Shown: piece after piece, positions 16,449 to 25,146 of the stretch
Layout: every line of letters starts with the position of its first letter
Position numbering within the stretch: position 1 is the first letter of the stretch
Source: Streptomyces sp. T39
GTDB taxonomy: Bacteria; Actinomycetota; Actinomycetes; Streptomycetales; Streptomycetaceae
Direction of reading: 5' to 3'
Length of the DNA: 64,000 bases
NCBI RefSeq assembly: GCF_008042045.1
Contig: NZ_RDBP01000059.1
Span: forward strand, 27,061 to 91,060
Translations under genes and position numbers: made by a program
The notes under the pieces: model-generated
What the model was told of the DNA's origin: nothing
Databases searched by the model: none
The model's input: the letters and a program-made list of their open reading frames with translations, nothing else

Positions 16449-18272
16449 ATGCCCGTGTCCACGGAAGAACTGAAGCTGCAGATCGTCAACGCCGCCACCG
16501 GCAAGTTCCTGGGCGCCCCGGCCGAGCCGGGCGCGGACGGGGCACTCGTCGTGCGCGACTTCCCCGCGGGCGGGCCGAGCCCGTACCACTGGCAACTCCT
16601 GCCCGCGCAGGACGACCACGCGTACGTGCTCCGCAACGCGGACAGCGGCGAGGTCCTCGACGACCCCGCCACCGCCAACCGAGCCGTCCGCCAGGCCACG
16701 GCCGCTGCCGGCAGGCGGAGCCAGCAGTGGCACCTCGTTCCCGTCGACGGCGAAGCAGGCCTGTACTTCATCGAGGGCGCGACCGACAACGCCGTTCTCG
16801 ACCTCGCCGATGCCGACCAGGACGAGACCCGCATCGTCCTGCGCGAGTACGACGAGGCCGCACCGAGCCAGCGCTGGCAACTCGTCCCGGCCGAGCCCGA
16901 ACGCATCAGCGACCCCGTCCTGCGCTGGGCACTGCTGGACCACTGGAACGGCCGCCGCTCGTGGCGGCTGGCCGACTCCGCCGCGCTGCGCCCGGCTCCC
17001 GGCGCCACGCCTTCGTTCAGCGACATGCTGCTGGTCCTCGAGCAGTTCGGCAGCGACCAGGACGCCGGCGGGTGGAAGAGCGCCGGGGCCGGCCGCCGCC
17101 CCAGCGGGCAGCCCGTGTGGTGGAGTGGCCTCGGTGAGCGCTTCCTCGCCGACACCACGGGCGCAGGCCGAGCGGACATCGTAGGCCTCAAACCCGCGAA
17201 GGGAGCTGTGACCTCGGCCAGCCAAGGCGACGGCACGTTCGACGACGAGGAGCGCCTCCTGCACCCGCCCGCGCCCTCTCCGAGTCCCAAGGACCTGTGG
17301 ACCCTCGTGGACACCACCGGTGACGGCCGGCCCGACGTGGTCGTGCTCGGCGCCGACGGCGTCCGGCTGGCCCGCCAGGGCGAGGACGGGGCGTTCACGG
17401 CCGAGGGCGGCGAGGCGGCCCTGAAGGCGTTCGGCCACGGACAGGAGGCGGGCGGGTGGCTTGCCGACAAGCACCCCCGCTTCCTCGCCGACACCACCGG
17501 CAACGGCAGGCTGGACATCGTCGGCTGCCACGACGACGGCGTCTGGATCTCCCTCCAGGACGAAGAAGGACACTTCGCACCGCTCGCCGACGAAGCGGTC
17601 CTCAAGGCCTTCGGCCACGGACAGGACGCGGGCGGGTGGCTTGCCGACAAGCACCCCCGCTTCCTCGCCGACACCACCGGCAACGGCAGGCCGGACATCG
17701 TCGGCTGCCACGACGACGGCGTCTGGATCTCCCTCCAGGACGAAGAAGGACACTTCGCCGAACCCCTCTACGTCCTCGACCACTTCGGCGTCGACCAGGG
17801 ATGGAGCTCGGCCGAGGAGCACCCCCGCTTCCTGCTCAGGACCACCGACGGCGAAGCTGCGGACATCGTCGGCTTCGGCCCGCAGGGCGTCGTCGTGGCG
17901 CGCGGACGCGGGGACGGCACGTTCGAGCCCGCGAAACTCGTGCTCAACGACTTCGGGACCGCCCAGGGATGGACCACCGGCAAGCACCTCAGGTTCCTCG
18001 CCGACGTCACCGGCGACGGCAAGCCGGACATCGTCGGCTTCGGCAATGAAGGCGTCTGGGTGTCCCACAACACCGGCGACGGCCAGTTCGAGCAGGCCCA
18101 ACTGGTATGCCGCGGCTTCGGCTACCACGACGCCGCCGGCGCGTGGCGGGTCGACCGCCACCCTCGCTTCCTCGCCGACATCACCGGCGACGGCCGCGTC
18201 GACATCGTCGGATTCGGCGGCCCGGGGGTGTACGTGGCCCGAAACCTCCACCGCCGCTTCCGAACCCGATAA
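16449..18272 (+). CDS. ricin-type lectin with FG-GAP/VCBS repeats
   Basis: 607 aa; GAAGAGG precedes the ATG. Residues about 5-150 are a beta-trefoil with HWQLLP, QQWHLVPV and QRWQLVPA (QxW repeats). Residues about 190-600 hold seven FG-GAP/VCBS-like propeller units, each with FLADTTGDGRPDIVGF-type Ca-binding loops (DxTGxGxxDIV). Two adjacent units are almost identical in DNA (see repeat at 17430-17759). No signal peptide. The layout mirrors the NHL/ricin protein at the other end of the locus, with the domains in the opposite order. It probably recognises cell-surface glycans. Confidence 0.85.
   Translation: MPVSTEELKLQIVNAATGKFLGAPAEPGADGALVVRDFPAGGPSPYHWQLLPAQDDHAYVLRNADSGEVLDDPATANRAVRQATAAAGRRSQQWHLVPVDGEAGLYFIEGATDNAVLDLADADQDETRIVLREYDEAAPSQRWQLVPAEPERISDPVLRWALLDHWNGRRSWRLADSAALRPAPGATPSFSDMLLVLEQFGSDQDAGGWKSAGAGRRPSGQPVWWSGLGERFLADTTGAGRADIVGLKPAKGAVTSASQGDGTFDDEERLLHPPAPSPSPKDLWTLVDTTGDGRPDVVVLGADGVRLARQGEDGAFTAEGGEAALKAFGHGQEAGGWLADKHPRFLADTTGNGRLDIVGCHDDGVWISLQDEEGHFAPLADEAVLKAFGHGQDAGGWLADKHPRFLADTTGNGRPDIVGCHDDGVWISLQDEEGHFAEPLYVLDHFGVDQGWSSAEEHPRFLLRTTDGEAADIVGFGPQGVVVARGRGDGTFEPAKLVLNDFGTAQGWTTGKHLRFLADVTGDGKPDIVGFGNEGVWVSHNTGDGQFEQAQLVCRGFGYHDAAGAWRVDRHPRFLADITGDGRVDIVGFGGPGVYVARNLHRRFRTR
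17430..17759 (+). repeat. near-identical 180-base tandem duplication
   Basis: The stretch from about 17430 to 17579 recurs 180 bases later at 17610-17759. Across about 150 bases I see only two differences (GAG/GAC and CTG/CCG codons). It duplicates one propeller unit inside the ricin/FG-GAP gene and keeps the frame. Confidence 0.85.
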
Positions 18273-18349
18273 CCCGTCACATCCACAAGACTGCGCCAGC
18301 CAGCGACGGTTCCACGGCCCGTTGAGAAGGACGACCCGGGGAGTGGCGG

Positions 18350-19225
18350 TCAGCGGATGTGGACCTCGATGCTGGTCCTGGACGGCAGGTGGAGGGCGTC
18401 ACCGGCGAACGACGCGGTGTAGGTGGTGTAGCCGCGGGCGGTGGCGCGGTCGATGAGGGCGAAAGTGCCGTTCGCGTCGAGCGTGGTGGGCGGGAGCGTC
18501 ACAGGCTGCGCGGCGCCGGGGTCCAGGCGCGTGAGGGTGACGGTGGTGCCGGGTGGAAAGGGCAGGTCGGAGGCGAGACGACCGGTCAGGGAGCGGGTAC
18601 CGGAGGGGGTCGTGGAAGGTATGTGCAGCACGGTCCCGGTGGCGGCCTTGCCGGGAGTGGTCAGCACCCGCAGGATGACCGGCGCGCCCTGGCGTGTCTC
18701 TCGGGTGACGGCGAAGAGACGGCGGTTGTCCGGCGCCCAGCCAAGTCCGGCCGGCAGCAGCAGCAGCAGCAGCGGAGAAGAGTCGCCCGAGGCGAACTCG
18801 AACACGCCGTGCGAGACGCGGGTGCCCGGCGTGAACATGAAGACGTCGGAGCCGTGGTTGCTGTCCACCCCGGCCGCGATGGCGCCGTCGGCGGCGACGG
18901 CCACCGCGTTGGGGTAGGCGGCGGCTGGGTAGCGGCCCGCGTCGGCGAGGTCGGAGGTGCGCAGCATCTGATGGTAGTAGGGGCTTCCGCCGGCCAGAAT
19001 GACGTTCTTGCCGTCGGTGGTGAACGTCAGGTCCTGGGTGTCACCGGCGTCGGGCAGCCACCGCTCGGCCGTACGGCGGGCAGTGCCGGTGTGTACGTCG
19101 TACACGGCCATGGTGGCTGGGCTGACCTCCCGCTCACCGGCGACCAGGACGCCGGGGGCGGCTGCAGAGGTGGCCAGTGCGGGTGCGGAATACCAGTCGT
19201 CGCCCACCGCCTCCTCATAGGCCCC
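18350..19225 (-). pseudogene. beta-propeller/Ig-like protein, 5'-truncated
   Basis: The minus frame from about 19225 to 18350 reads as a WD40/YVTN-like propeller (MAVYDVHTGTARRTAERWLP, LTFTTDGKNVILAGGSPY, YPNAVAVAADGAIAAGVDSN) followed by an Ig-like domain (TVTLTRLDPG, GTFALIDRATARGYTTYTAS) and a clean stop. Upstream of about 19225 the same frame turns arginine-rich while the plus strand becomes protein-like instead, so the 5' half has been lost, probably in a rearrangement tied to the adjacent insertion element. The intact family is usually secreted with several hundred more residues. Confidence 0.65.
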
Positions 19226-19363
19226 CGCCAAACACGCCCGGCAGCAGCTGGATCCGACCACCGCCGAGGGCTTGCTGGGCGTGTACGCGGCCCGGACCCG
19301 CGAGGGCGCCGACCAGCTCGCCGCCGTCCTCGATGACATCGCCGCCAACGGCCTGCCCGCACG
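19225..19363 (+). pseudogene. unidentified coding fragment cut by IS end
   Basis: The plus strand reads AKHARQQLDPTTAEGLLGVY then AARTREGADQLAAVLDDIAA up to the left inverted repeat at 19364. It is a coherent helical protein fragment with neither start nor stop. Not identified. It lies between the broken propeller gene and the IS5-type element, so it marks a junction. Confidence 0.4.
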
Positions 19364-19473
19364 AGGACTTGTCCGGCCGATCATGGTCCCGGTTACCGAG
19401 TCATGGCGGGTCTGCGGCTCGGCACCCGTCGAGGGCATGGTCGACACACGAGGTCGTGTGCCAGGGTGGCGGT

Positions 19474-20046
19474 ATGGATTGGCAGTCTGAGAGCCCGGAA
19501 CTCTGGGCGTTCCTGGAGTCCCTACACCGCGGTGACATCCTGTCCGGCACCGTCGCGGCGATCGAGCGGTTCGGGGTATTCGTGGCCCTGGACGACGGAC
19601 CTGCCCATCCCACCCTGCCCGGTGTCGGGTTCATCGCCATCCCCGAACTGTCCTGGCGGCACATCGACGCTCCGACCGATGTCGTTCAGGTGGGTCAGCG
19701 GGTCTCGTGCGAGTTCCTCCAGTTCGACACCTATAACGCGGAGGCCAGACTGTCCTTGAAGGCGCTGGAGCCCGACCCCCTGCAGGCCTTCGCCGACCGT
19801 ACGCCGATGGGCCAGGAGCTTCGCGGGACGGTGGACAAGACGGTTCCCATCGGCGTCTTCGTCGACCTCGGGGACGGGATCGTCGGGCTGATTCCCTGCA
19901 AGGAGGTCTACGGTCGGCCCGCGGTGAGTCCGGCGGAGGACTTCGAGGCCGGACAGGAGATTGCCGTCATCGTCACGGAAATCGAAGTGCCGGCCCGCCG
20001 GGTCTTTCTTTCCAGGCCGAAGGGGCCCGGCGTGCAGATGTCGTGA
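19474..20046 (+). CDS. S1 RNA-binding domain protein
   Basis: 190 aa from ATG 19474; GGTGGCGGT lies upstream. Two S1 (OB-fold) domains: residues about 18-90 (GDILSGTVAAIERFGVFVAL, GFIAIPELSW, GQRVSCEFLQFD, ARLSLKAL) and about 105-185 (ELRGTVDKTVPIGVFVDLGD, GLIPCKEV, GQEIAVIVTEIE, RRVFLSR). Such short two-domain proteins bind RNA and occur widely in streptomycetes, with no fixed role. It is enclosed by the inverted repeats of the IS5-type element and ends 31 bases before the transposase start. Confidence 0.85.
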   Translation: MDWQSESPELWAFLESLHRGDILSGTVAAIERFGVFVALDDGPAHPTLPGVGFIAIPELSWRHIDAPTDVVQVGQRVSCEFLQFDTYNAEARLSLKALEPDPLQAFADRTPMGQELRGTVDKTVPIGVFVDLGDGIVGLIPCKEVYGRPAVSPAEDFEAGQEIAVIVTEIEVPARRVFLSRPKGPGVQMS

Positions 20047-20077
20047 CGCCGGGCGTGCCCCGGCCGTTGATGTGAGC

Positions 20078-20786
20078 ATGGGGCGGGGTGATCTGAGTGA
20101 TGCCGAGTGGGAACGGCTGCGGCCGTTCCTGCCTGTTGGCAACCGGCGTTGTGGCCGGTGGCGTGATCACCGGCAGGTGATCGACGGGATTCTGCACCGG
20201 GTGCGGACCGGTGTTCAGTGGCGTGACCTGCCCGAGCGGTTCGGCCCGTGGAAGACCGCTTATGAACGCCACCGGCTGTGGTCGGCCGACGGCACGTGGG
20301 AGCGACCCTGGGCCGCTCGCGCGGCGGGTTCACCAACAAGCTCCACCTGAGCGCGGACGGCCGCTGCCGCCCGCTGTCCCTGATCGTCACCGCAGGCCAG
20401 CGGGCCGACTGCACCCAGTTCGAGCCCGTCCTGGAGAAGATCCGCGTGCCACGGCCCGGGCCAGGCAGGCCCCGTAAGAAGCCGGACAGCCTCGCGGCCG
20501 ACAAGGCCTCCAGCAACGGGCCATGCCGCGGGTATCTGCGGCGTCGCGGTATCCGGCACACGATCCCGGAGAAGACCGACAGTCAGGCCGCCCGCCTGCG
20601 CAAGGGCCCACGCGGCGGACGGCCCCCGGCTTCGATGAAGAGCGTTACAGGAAGCGCAACGCCGTCGAACGAGCGATCAACCGCCTGAAGCAGCACCGGG
20701 CCGTCGCCACGCGTTACGACAAGCGCGGCAATGTCTTCCTCGGCACGGCCACCGCAGCAGCCCTGACCATCTGGCTACGAACGTGA
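20078..20786 (+). pseudogene. IS5-family transposase, internally deleted and frameshifted
   Basis: Starts MGRGDLSDAEWERLRPFLP, runs through VQWRDLPERFGPWKTAYERH and SADGTWE, then jumps to LGRSRGGFTNKLHLSADG. The usual segment of about 70 residues between these, which carries the first catalytic aspartate (DSTIVRAH region), is missing and the frame changes. A further frame change near 20620 leads to YRKRNAVERAINRLKQHR, which carries the catalytic glutamate, and the stop at 20784. The transposase is inactive. Confidence 0.85.
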
Positions 20787-20803
20787 TCGGCCGGACAAGT
20801 CCT

Positions 20804-21260
20804 AGAGGACCGCACGCCCGTGGGAGGATCTGCGCGAGCAGCGTCTAGCCCGGCCTCCCCGCGAGCGTCCGGCCGTCGCCGATGCCCGCATCGCACGGCT
20901 GCCGAGGCCGGATCGCGTTCTCCGAGCCTGCTGCCAGGAAGTTGGACGTCATTTCCAGCACGGTGACCACCAGCAACGGCCCGACGTAGGACATCGCCCC
21001 CCAGCCCTTCGCCACCGGCACCGGCACCGGCACCGGCACCGGCAACCCTGTCGGCCCAGGCTGCGACGTGGGCCGGCGCTCTTGCGAAGGCTGGCCGACG
21101 CGATCGAAGCGTTGGGCCCTGTGGACTCCAGGATGTCGTGAGCACGCGGCGGCGGGCAGGCCCTGAATGCGGGGCCGCCCGGCGTGGGACGGGGCAGTGG
21201 TGGCCGCCGAGCGAGGGTGGACGGCCTGGTGCCCGACGTCCCGGACGGTTCCCCCCAGTC
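20804..21260. other. gap right of the IS element with short hexanucleotide run
   Basis: A plus frame begins WEDLREQRLARPPRERPAV, reminiscent of antitoxin-type N-termini, but decays at once into a histidine/arginine run. A (ACCGGC)5 tract lies at 21014-21043. No gene can be supported. Confidence 0.35.
21014..21043. repeat. (ACCGGC)5 microsatellite
   Basis: Five perfect ACCGGC units in tandem. Non-coding as far as can be seen. Confidence 0.9.
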
Positions 21261-21261
21261 C

Positions 21262-22290
21262 TCATGGCCGGACGGCGACCTTGATGGCCTGGCGTGCGTT
21301 CATGGCCTGATAGGCCGTCGCAATGGAGTCCAGGGGGAGGTCGGTCGAAAGGACCGGCGAGGGGTCGAGCCGCCCTGCGAGAACTTCCGACAGCAGAGGT
21401 TCCAGGTAGTGGCGGGCCGGGGTCACCCCGGCCCGCAGGGCGATGTTGTGGCGGAACAGTCGGTAGAGGTCGACGCGATCCACGCCGTTGGGGACCCCGA
21501 CGGAACCGATCGTGCCGCCGGGCCGGACCAGGTCGATCGCGAGGTCGAGGGCGGACTGGGTTCCCGCGCATTCGGCGACGCCGTTGACACCGCCTTCGGT
21601 CTCGTCCCGGACGAATCCGACGGTCGCGGGGTCGTCCGCGGCCAGGACGTCGGTCGCTCCCATGCGCTTGGCCAGGTCGCTGCGGTCGGGATGCCGGCCG
21701 AGGAGGATGATCCGTCCGGCTCGGGCGCGATGGGCGGCGAGCACCGCGCAGAGCCCGACAGCGCCGTCCCCGAGGACGACCACGGTCGAACCCGGCCGGA
21801 CAGCGGCCAGGAAGACGGCGTGGGCACCGGTCGCCATGACGTCCGTCAGCGGAAGCAGGCGGCGCAAGAGCTCGGCGTCCGCCTCCGCGCGTACCGGGAC
21901 GAGCGTACTTTCGGCGAACGGCACGCGTACGGCCTCGGCCTGGCCGCCGTCATGCCGACCGCCCCAGAAGCCGCCGTCGGGACAGGAGGTGAACAACCCG
22001 TCGCGGCACGGCCGGCAGGTGCCGTCCGCGAAGGCGAACGGTGCGAGGACGAGATCACCCGCCCGCAGACGGGTGACGTCCGCGCCGACATCCTCGACGA
22101 CTCCGACCCACTCGTGGCCCATGCGGTCGCCCGGCGTGAACGCCTCCTGGCCCCGGAACGGCCACAGGTCGGATCCGCACACGGCGGCCAGGGACACCCT
22201 CACCAGCGCGTCACTCGGTTGCTCGATCACCGGGTCGGGAACGTCGACGAGACGGACCTGCCCGACCCCTTCCAGCACGGTGGCTCTCAT
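21262..22290 (-). CDS. zinc-dependent alcohol dehydrogenase (MDR family)
   Basis: 342 aa from ATG 22290 (MRATVLEGVGQVRLVDVPDP), the conserved beginning of the family; the longer upstream frame antisense to the Lrp gene is spurious. Catalytic zinc ligands: Cys in AVCGSDL and GHEWVG. The structural-zinc loop is CRPCRDGLFTSC, with three cysteines; the usual first one is replaced by Asp/Gly. The NAD(P)-binding motif is VLGDGAVGLCAV. It probably oxidises an alcohol or reduces an aldehyde. The divergent Lrp/AsnC regulator starts 91 bases away and is the likely controller. Confidence 0.9.
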   Translation of the reverse strand: MRATVLEGVGQVRLVDVPDPVIEQPSDALVRVSLAAVCGSDLWPFRGQEAFTPGDRMGHEWVGVVEDVGADVTRLRAGDLVLAPFAFADGTCRPCRDGLFTSCPDGGFWGGRHDGGQAEAVRVPFAESTLVPVRAEADAELLRRLLPLTDVMATGAHAVFLAAVRPGSTVVVLGDGAVGLCAVLAAHRARAGRIILLGRHPDRSDLAKRMGATDVLAADDPATVGFVRDETEGGVNGVAECAGTQSALDLAIDLVRPGGTIGSVGVPNGVDRVDLYRLFRHNIALRAGVTPARHYLEPLLSEVLAGRLDPSPVLSTDLPLDSIATAYQAMNARQAIKVAVRP

Positions 22291-22381
22291 GGGCGACCAC
22301 GGTAGGCTGCCGCCGCCCGTCCGGCCATGCCGTTCCGACGGGATGACCGCGCTGTTTCCGTCGAAAGGAAGGTGTTTGGGC

Positions 22382-22900
22382 ATGTTCGTTTCCCAAACGT
22401 CAGGAGCAGATGCCGTGGATCTCGCGATCATCAGCGAGCTCTCCCGCAACGCCCGTGTGAGCCTTGCCGAGTTGGGCCGCCGGGTGTCCCTCAGCCGGCC
22501 GGCGGTCGCCGAGCGGGTGCGGCGGCTGGAGGACTCCGGTGTGATCAAGGGCTATGGCGTCCACCTCGACCTCGACCGGCTGGGGCTGGGCCTGCGAGCC
22601 CACGTGTCTCTGCGCCCCCGGCTCCGTGCCGCCCGGAATGCGCAGAGCCTGCGTGACCGGCTGCTGGCCATGGGACACATCCTGTCGTGTGTCCACGTCA
22701 CCGGTGAGAACTGCTACGAGCTGACGCTCGCGGTCCGGGACGCACAACATCTCGAACAGGTCATCGAGCACCTTTCGGGGATGGGCGACACCACCACCGG
22801 TGTGGTGCTCTCCGAGCCCGTGCAGCCGCGTGACGTGGACATCGCCGCATGGCTCCTGCAGGAGGACCGGGACCGGGGCACTCGGCAGGACAGGCCCTGA
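22382..22900 (+). CDS. Lrp/AsnC-family transcriptional regulator
   Basis: 172 aa from ATG 22382 (GAAAGGAAGG upstream). The winged HTH spans residues about 12-60 (VDLAIISELSRNARVSLAEL then LSRPAVAERVRRLEDSGVI); the RAM ligand-binding domain follows (about 75-155), with VHVTGENCYELTLAVRD. These proteins form octamers and respond to amino acids or related compounds. The gene is divergent from the zinc dehydrogenase across a 91-base gap and is likely to regulate it and itself. Confidence 0.92.
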   Translation: MFVSQTSGADAVDLAIISELSRNARVSLAELGRRVSLSRPAVAERVRRLEDSGVIKGYGVHLDLDRLGLGLRAHVSLRPRLRAARNAQSLRDRLLAMGHILSCVHVTGENCYELTLAVRDAQHLEQVIEHLSGMGDTTTGVVLSEPVQPRDVDIAAWLLQEDRDRGTRQDRP

Positions 22901-22922
22901 GCTGCAGCCCCTGGCGCCACCG

Positions 22923-23906
22923 TCACTCCGGGAAACGGTCCGGTTCGTCGTCCCAGGCCATGGAGACCATCCTCCAGCCGGCCCGGGTCCGAAGGAACTG
23001 GGTGGTCTTGTGACCGTGTCCCTCGAAACGCACTCCGTTCCGGACGCCGGACTTGCGGTACTCGGCAGACCGGTGCGCGACCGATCCGAAGATGTCCGTC
23101 CGCTCAACGACCTCCCACTCGGAGAAGTCCGTCAGCGTTCCGTCGGTGAGCATCTTCTGACGCGGCTCGACGAAGGCGTCCACATCCATGATCACGGGGT
23201 CGTCTCCGGTGTTCGAGACGATCCTCCCCTCCGGGACGAACAACTCATGGATGATCCGCAGGTCGGGGGTCTTTCCGCCGGTGTTGGTGAAGGAGTCCAT
23301 GAACAGGCCCGTCAACCGGTCGATCTCCGCCCGGTCGCCGGACGCGGGCGCGGAGCGGTCCGCTGCCGGCGGCCACTCCTGGGCCAGGACGGACCACACC
23401 TCGCTGTCGTGCCGCAGCCCGCGGTGCGGATAGCGCTGCCGGAGCACGCCCTCGCGGGACATGCCCAGACGGCGCGCGGACGCGATGCTGCGGGTGTTGC
23501 CGGCAGCGACCCACCACTCGACCCTGGTCATCCCGCGTTCGGTGAAGGCCCAGTCGATCAGTGCCCGGCACGCGCGGGTCACCAGCCCGTGCCCCTGACC
23601 GGCCTCCTCCAGCCAGCAGCCGAGCTCGCACACGCCCGAGGGGGCGTCGAAGCGGGTGAACATGACGCCGCCGACGAGCACACCGTCCCGCCAGATCCCG
23701 TATATCCGGCCGCTGTCGGTGGACGAGAGGTCGGCGTAGCGCTGGAGGGTGGTTCTGGCCGAGGCGAGGTCGGTGGTGAGCGACGCCCAGGGGATCCACG
23801 GGTCGACCAGAGGGCGGGCCCGGTCGATGTGCGCGAGGAACTCCGGTGCCTGCCAGGGTTCCAGAGGACGGAGTTGCGCGTGGTCGTCGAGGGGGGTGGT
23901 GAACAT
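22923..23906 (-). CDS. GNAT acetyltransferase fused to NTF2/SnoaL-like domain
   Basis: 327 aa from ATG 23906 (GGAAGG upstream). Residues about 10-180 are a RimJ/RimL-type GNAT domain: RIYGIWRDGVLVGGVMF, then ELGCWLEEAGQGHGLVTRAC (acetyl-CoA loop QGHGLV) and ASARRLGMSREG. Residues about 195-325 are a cone-shaped SnoaL/DUF4440-like domain: RAEIDRLTGLFMDSFTN, VPEGRIVSNTG, DFSEWEVVERTDIFGSVAHR, TTQFLRTRAGWRMVSMAW. The two usually occur as separate proteins. The target of acetylation is unknown. The divergent TetR lies 108 bases away. Confidence 0.85.
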   Translation of the reverse strand: MFTTPLDDHAQLRPLEPWQAPEFLAHIDRARPLVDPWIPWASLTTDLASARTTLQRYADLSSTDSGRIYGIWRDGVLVGGVMFTRFDAPSGVCELGCWLEEAGQGHGLVTRACRALIDWAFTERGMTRVEWWVAAGNTRSIASARRLGMSREGVLRQRYPHRGLRHDSEVWSVLAQEWPPAADRSAPASGDRAEIDRLTGLFMDSFTNTGGKTPDLRIIHELFVPEGRIVSNTGDDPVIMDVDAFVEPRQKMLTDGTLTDFSEWEVVERTDIFGSVAHRSAEYRKSGVRNGVRFEGHGHKTTQFLRTRAGWRMVSMAWDDEPDRFPE

Positions 23907-24014
23907 GGGCGTTCCGCCTTCCAGGTCAAGCCGGCCTCGGACGCCGGCAGGGAACTGCCGAGAGGCACATGGCGAGAGGATACGTAACAAGCGTTTGGTA
24001 TGTAGGCTAACGGC

Positions 24015-24644
24015 ATGACGCCCCCCGCACCCGGAGATCACGAAGCCCGCCGCAAGGACGTGTCCGAGGCGGTGTGGCGCGTCCTTGCCGCCAAAGGGTT
24101 CGGTGGTCTGACCCTGCGCGCCGTCGCCGCGGAGATGGGTGTCTCGACCGGCATGCTGACGCACTACTTCCCGAGCAAGCGGGCCCTCGTCACGCACGCA
24201 CTGGGCCTGCTGGAACAGGACACCGCGGGACGCCCGCGCCGGCGTCCACCCGCCGACGGCCTGCCCGCCGTACGGGCCATGCTGCTCGACATCCTGCCGC
24301 TCACGCCGGCCGACACCGCCCGCAACCGCGTCTGGGTCAGCTCCTGGGACCTGTCCCTCGCCGACGAGACGCTGGCCGCCCAACAGGGCGACCGGTACAC
24401 GAGGTTGCGCGACAGTTTCCGCCCTCATCTAGAGTCGGCGCGTGACCTGGGGCAGATCCCCCCGCAGGCTGACGTCGGCCAACTGGCCGCTGCCGCCGTC
24501 GCCTTCGTCCACGGACTCGTGGTCCAAGCACTCTTCGACCCCGGACGGTTTCCCGAGGACGTGCAGATCGACATGGTCGACGGCTTCGTTGCCCGGCTCG
24601 CCGGGTCGGGGACGACACGGCCGGATGAACGTCGAACTCGTTGA
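24015..24644 (+). CDS. TetR-family regulator, BetI type
   Basis: 209 aa. HTH at residues about 12-58 (VAAEMGVSTGMLTHYFPSKR) and a BetI-like C-terminal domain (ARNRVWVSSWDLSLADETLA). There is no Shine-Dalgarno; TAGGCT (24003-24008) lies six bases before the ATG, so the transcript may be leaderless. The imperfect inverted repeat around 23980-24002 (ACAAGCGTTTGG core) in the 108-base gap to the divergent GNAT fusion gene is the likely operator. Confidence 0.88.
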   Translation: MTPPAPGDHEARRKDVSEAVWRVLAAKGFGGLTLRAVAAEMGVSTGMLTHYFPSKRALVTHALGLLEQDTAGRPRRRPPADGLPAVRAMLLDILPLTPADTARNRVWVSSWDLSLADETLAAQQGDRYTRLRDSFRPHLESARDLGQIPPQADVGQLAAAAVAFVHGLVVQALFDPGRFPEDVQIDMVDGFVARLAGSGTTRPDERRTR

Positions 24645-25146
24645 GGCCGCGCTGTCCGCGACCGGTCGCGTCGCCTCGTAGGGGCAGCGCGTTCCGTCGC
24701 CGTGGCGTCTTCGCGTACCCGCGGTGCGCGACGGGGGGCCGGTGGGAGTCCGCCGGCCGCGGGCCGGACGCGCCACGGCCGGTCCGCGTGTGGAGGAGCA
24801 GTCATGCAAGGGGCAGCAGTCACACGATGCAAGGGGCCGCCCCGCCGCCGCTCACGGCAGGCGCGGGACGGCCTCCGGCTCACTGCTGGTGTGGCCCTGG
24901 TGATCCGTTGTCTGCGAAGAGGAACGCCAGGGAGTACGGCAGCAGTCCCGGCCAGCCCCACACCTGTCCGGCGGTCCGCCCCAGGCTCTTCGGAGGGAAC
25001 GCGATGCCGGTGACGGGGACGACAGGCGCGGGGTGGCCGTCGCCCGGCTGCGGATCAGAGCGGCGGTGGTGCACCACGGGCAGAGGTGTCGGGGGCGTCG
25101 TGGTGCACTGCGGCCCTGCTGGTGCGGGGCTGGTCATAGCCGGTTC
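24645..25146. other. gap with one doubtful small ORF
   Basis: A minus ORF at 24880-25137 (85 codons, beginning MTSPAPAGPQCTTTPP) starts 10 bases after the DUF4394 stop and could be a small downstream gene. Its ribosome site is weak and its composition is ordinary for non-coding DNA. Nothing else is seen. Confidence 0.3.

Larger units (their letters stand above)
19364..20803 (+). mobile_element. IS5-type element with S1-domain passenger
   Basis: AGGACTTGTCCGGCCGATCA at 19364-19383 is repeated exactly in inverse at 20784-20803, a 20-base perfect terminal inverted repeat. The right copy overlaps the transposase stop codon, as expected. The left copy, however, lies 700 bases before the transposase, and the intervening space holds a complete S1-domain gene. 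No target-site duplication is evident. The transposase is broken, so the element cannot move by itself. Confidence 0.7.

Noticed and set aside
21014..21043. ACCGGC repeats as a regulatory array
   Set aside because: Only five short units in a non-coding gap; slippage is the simpler explanation.
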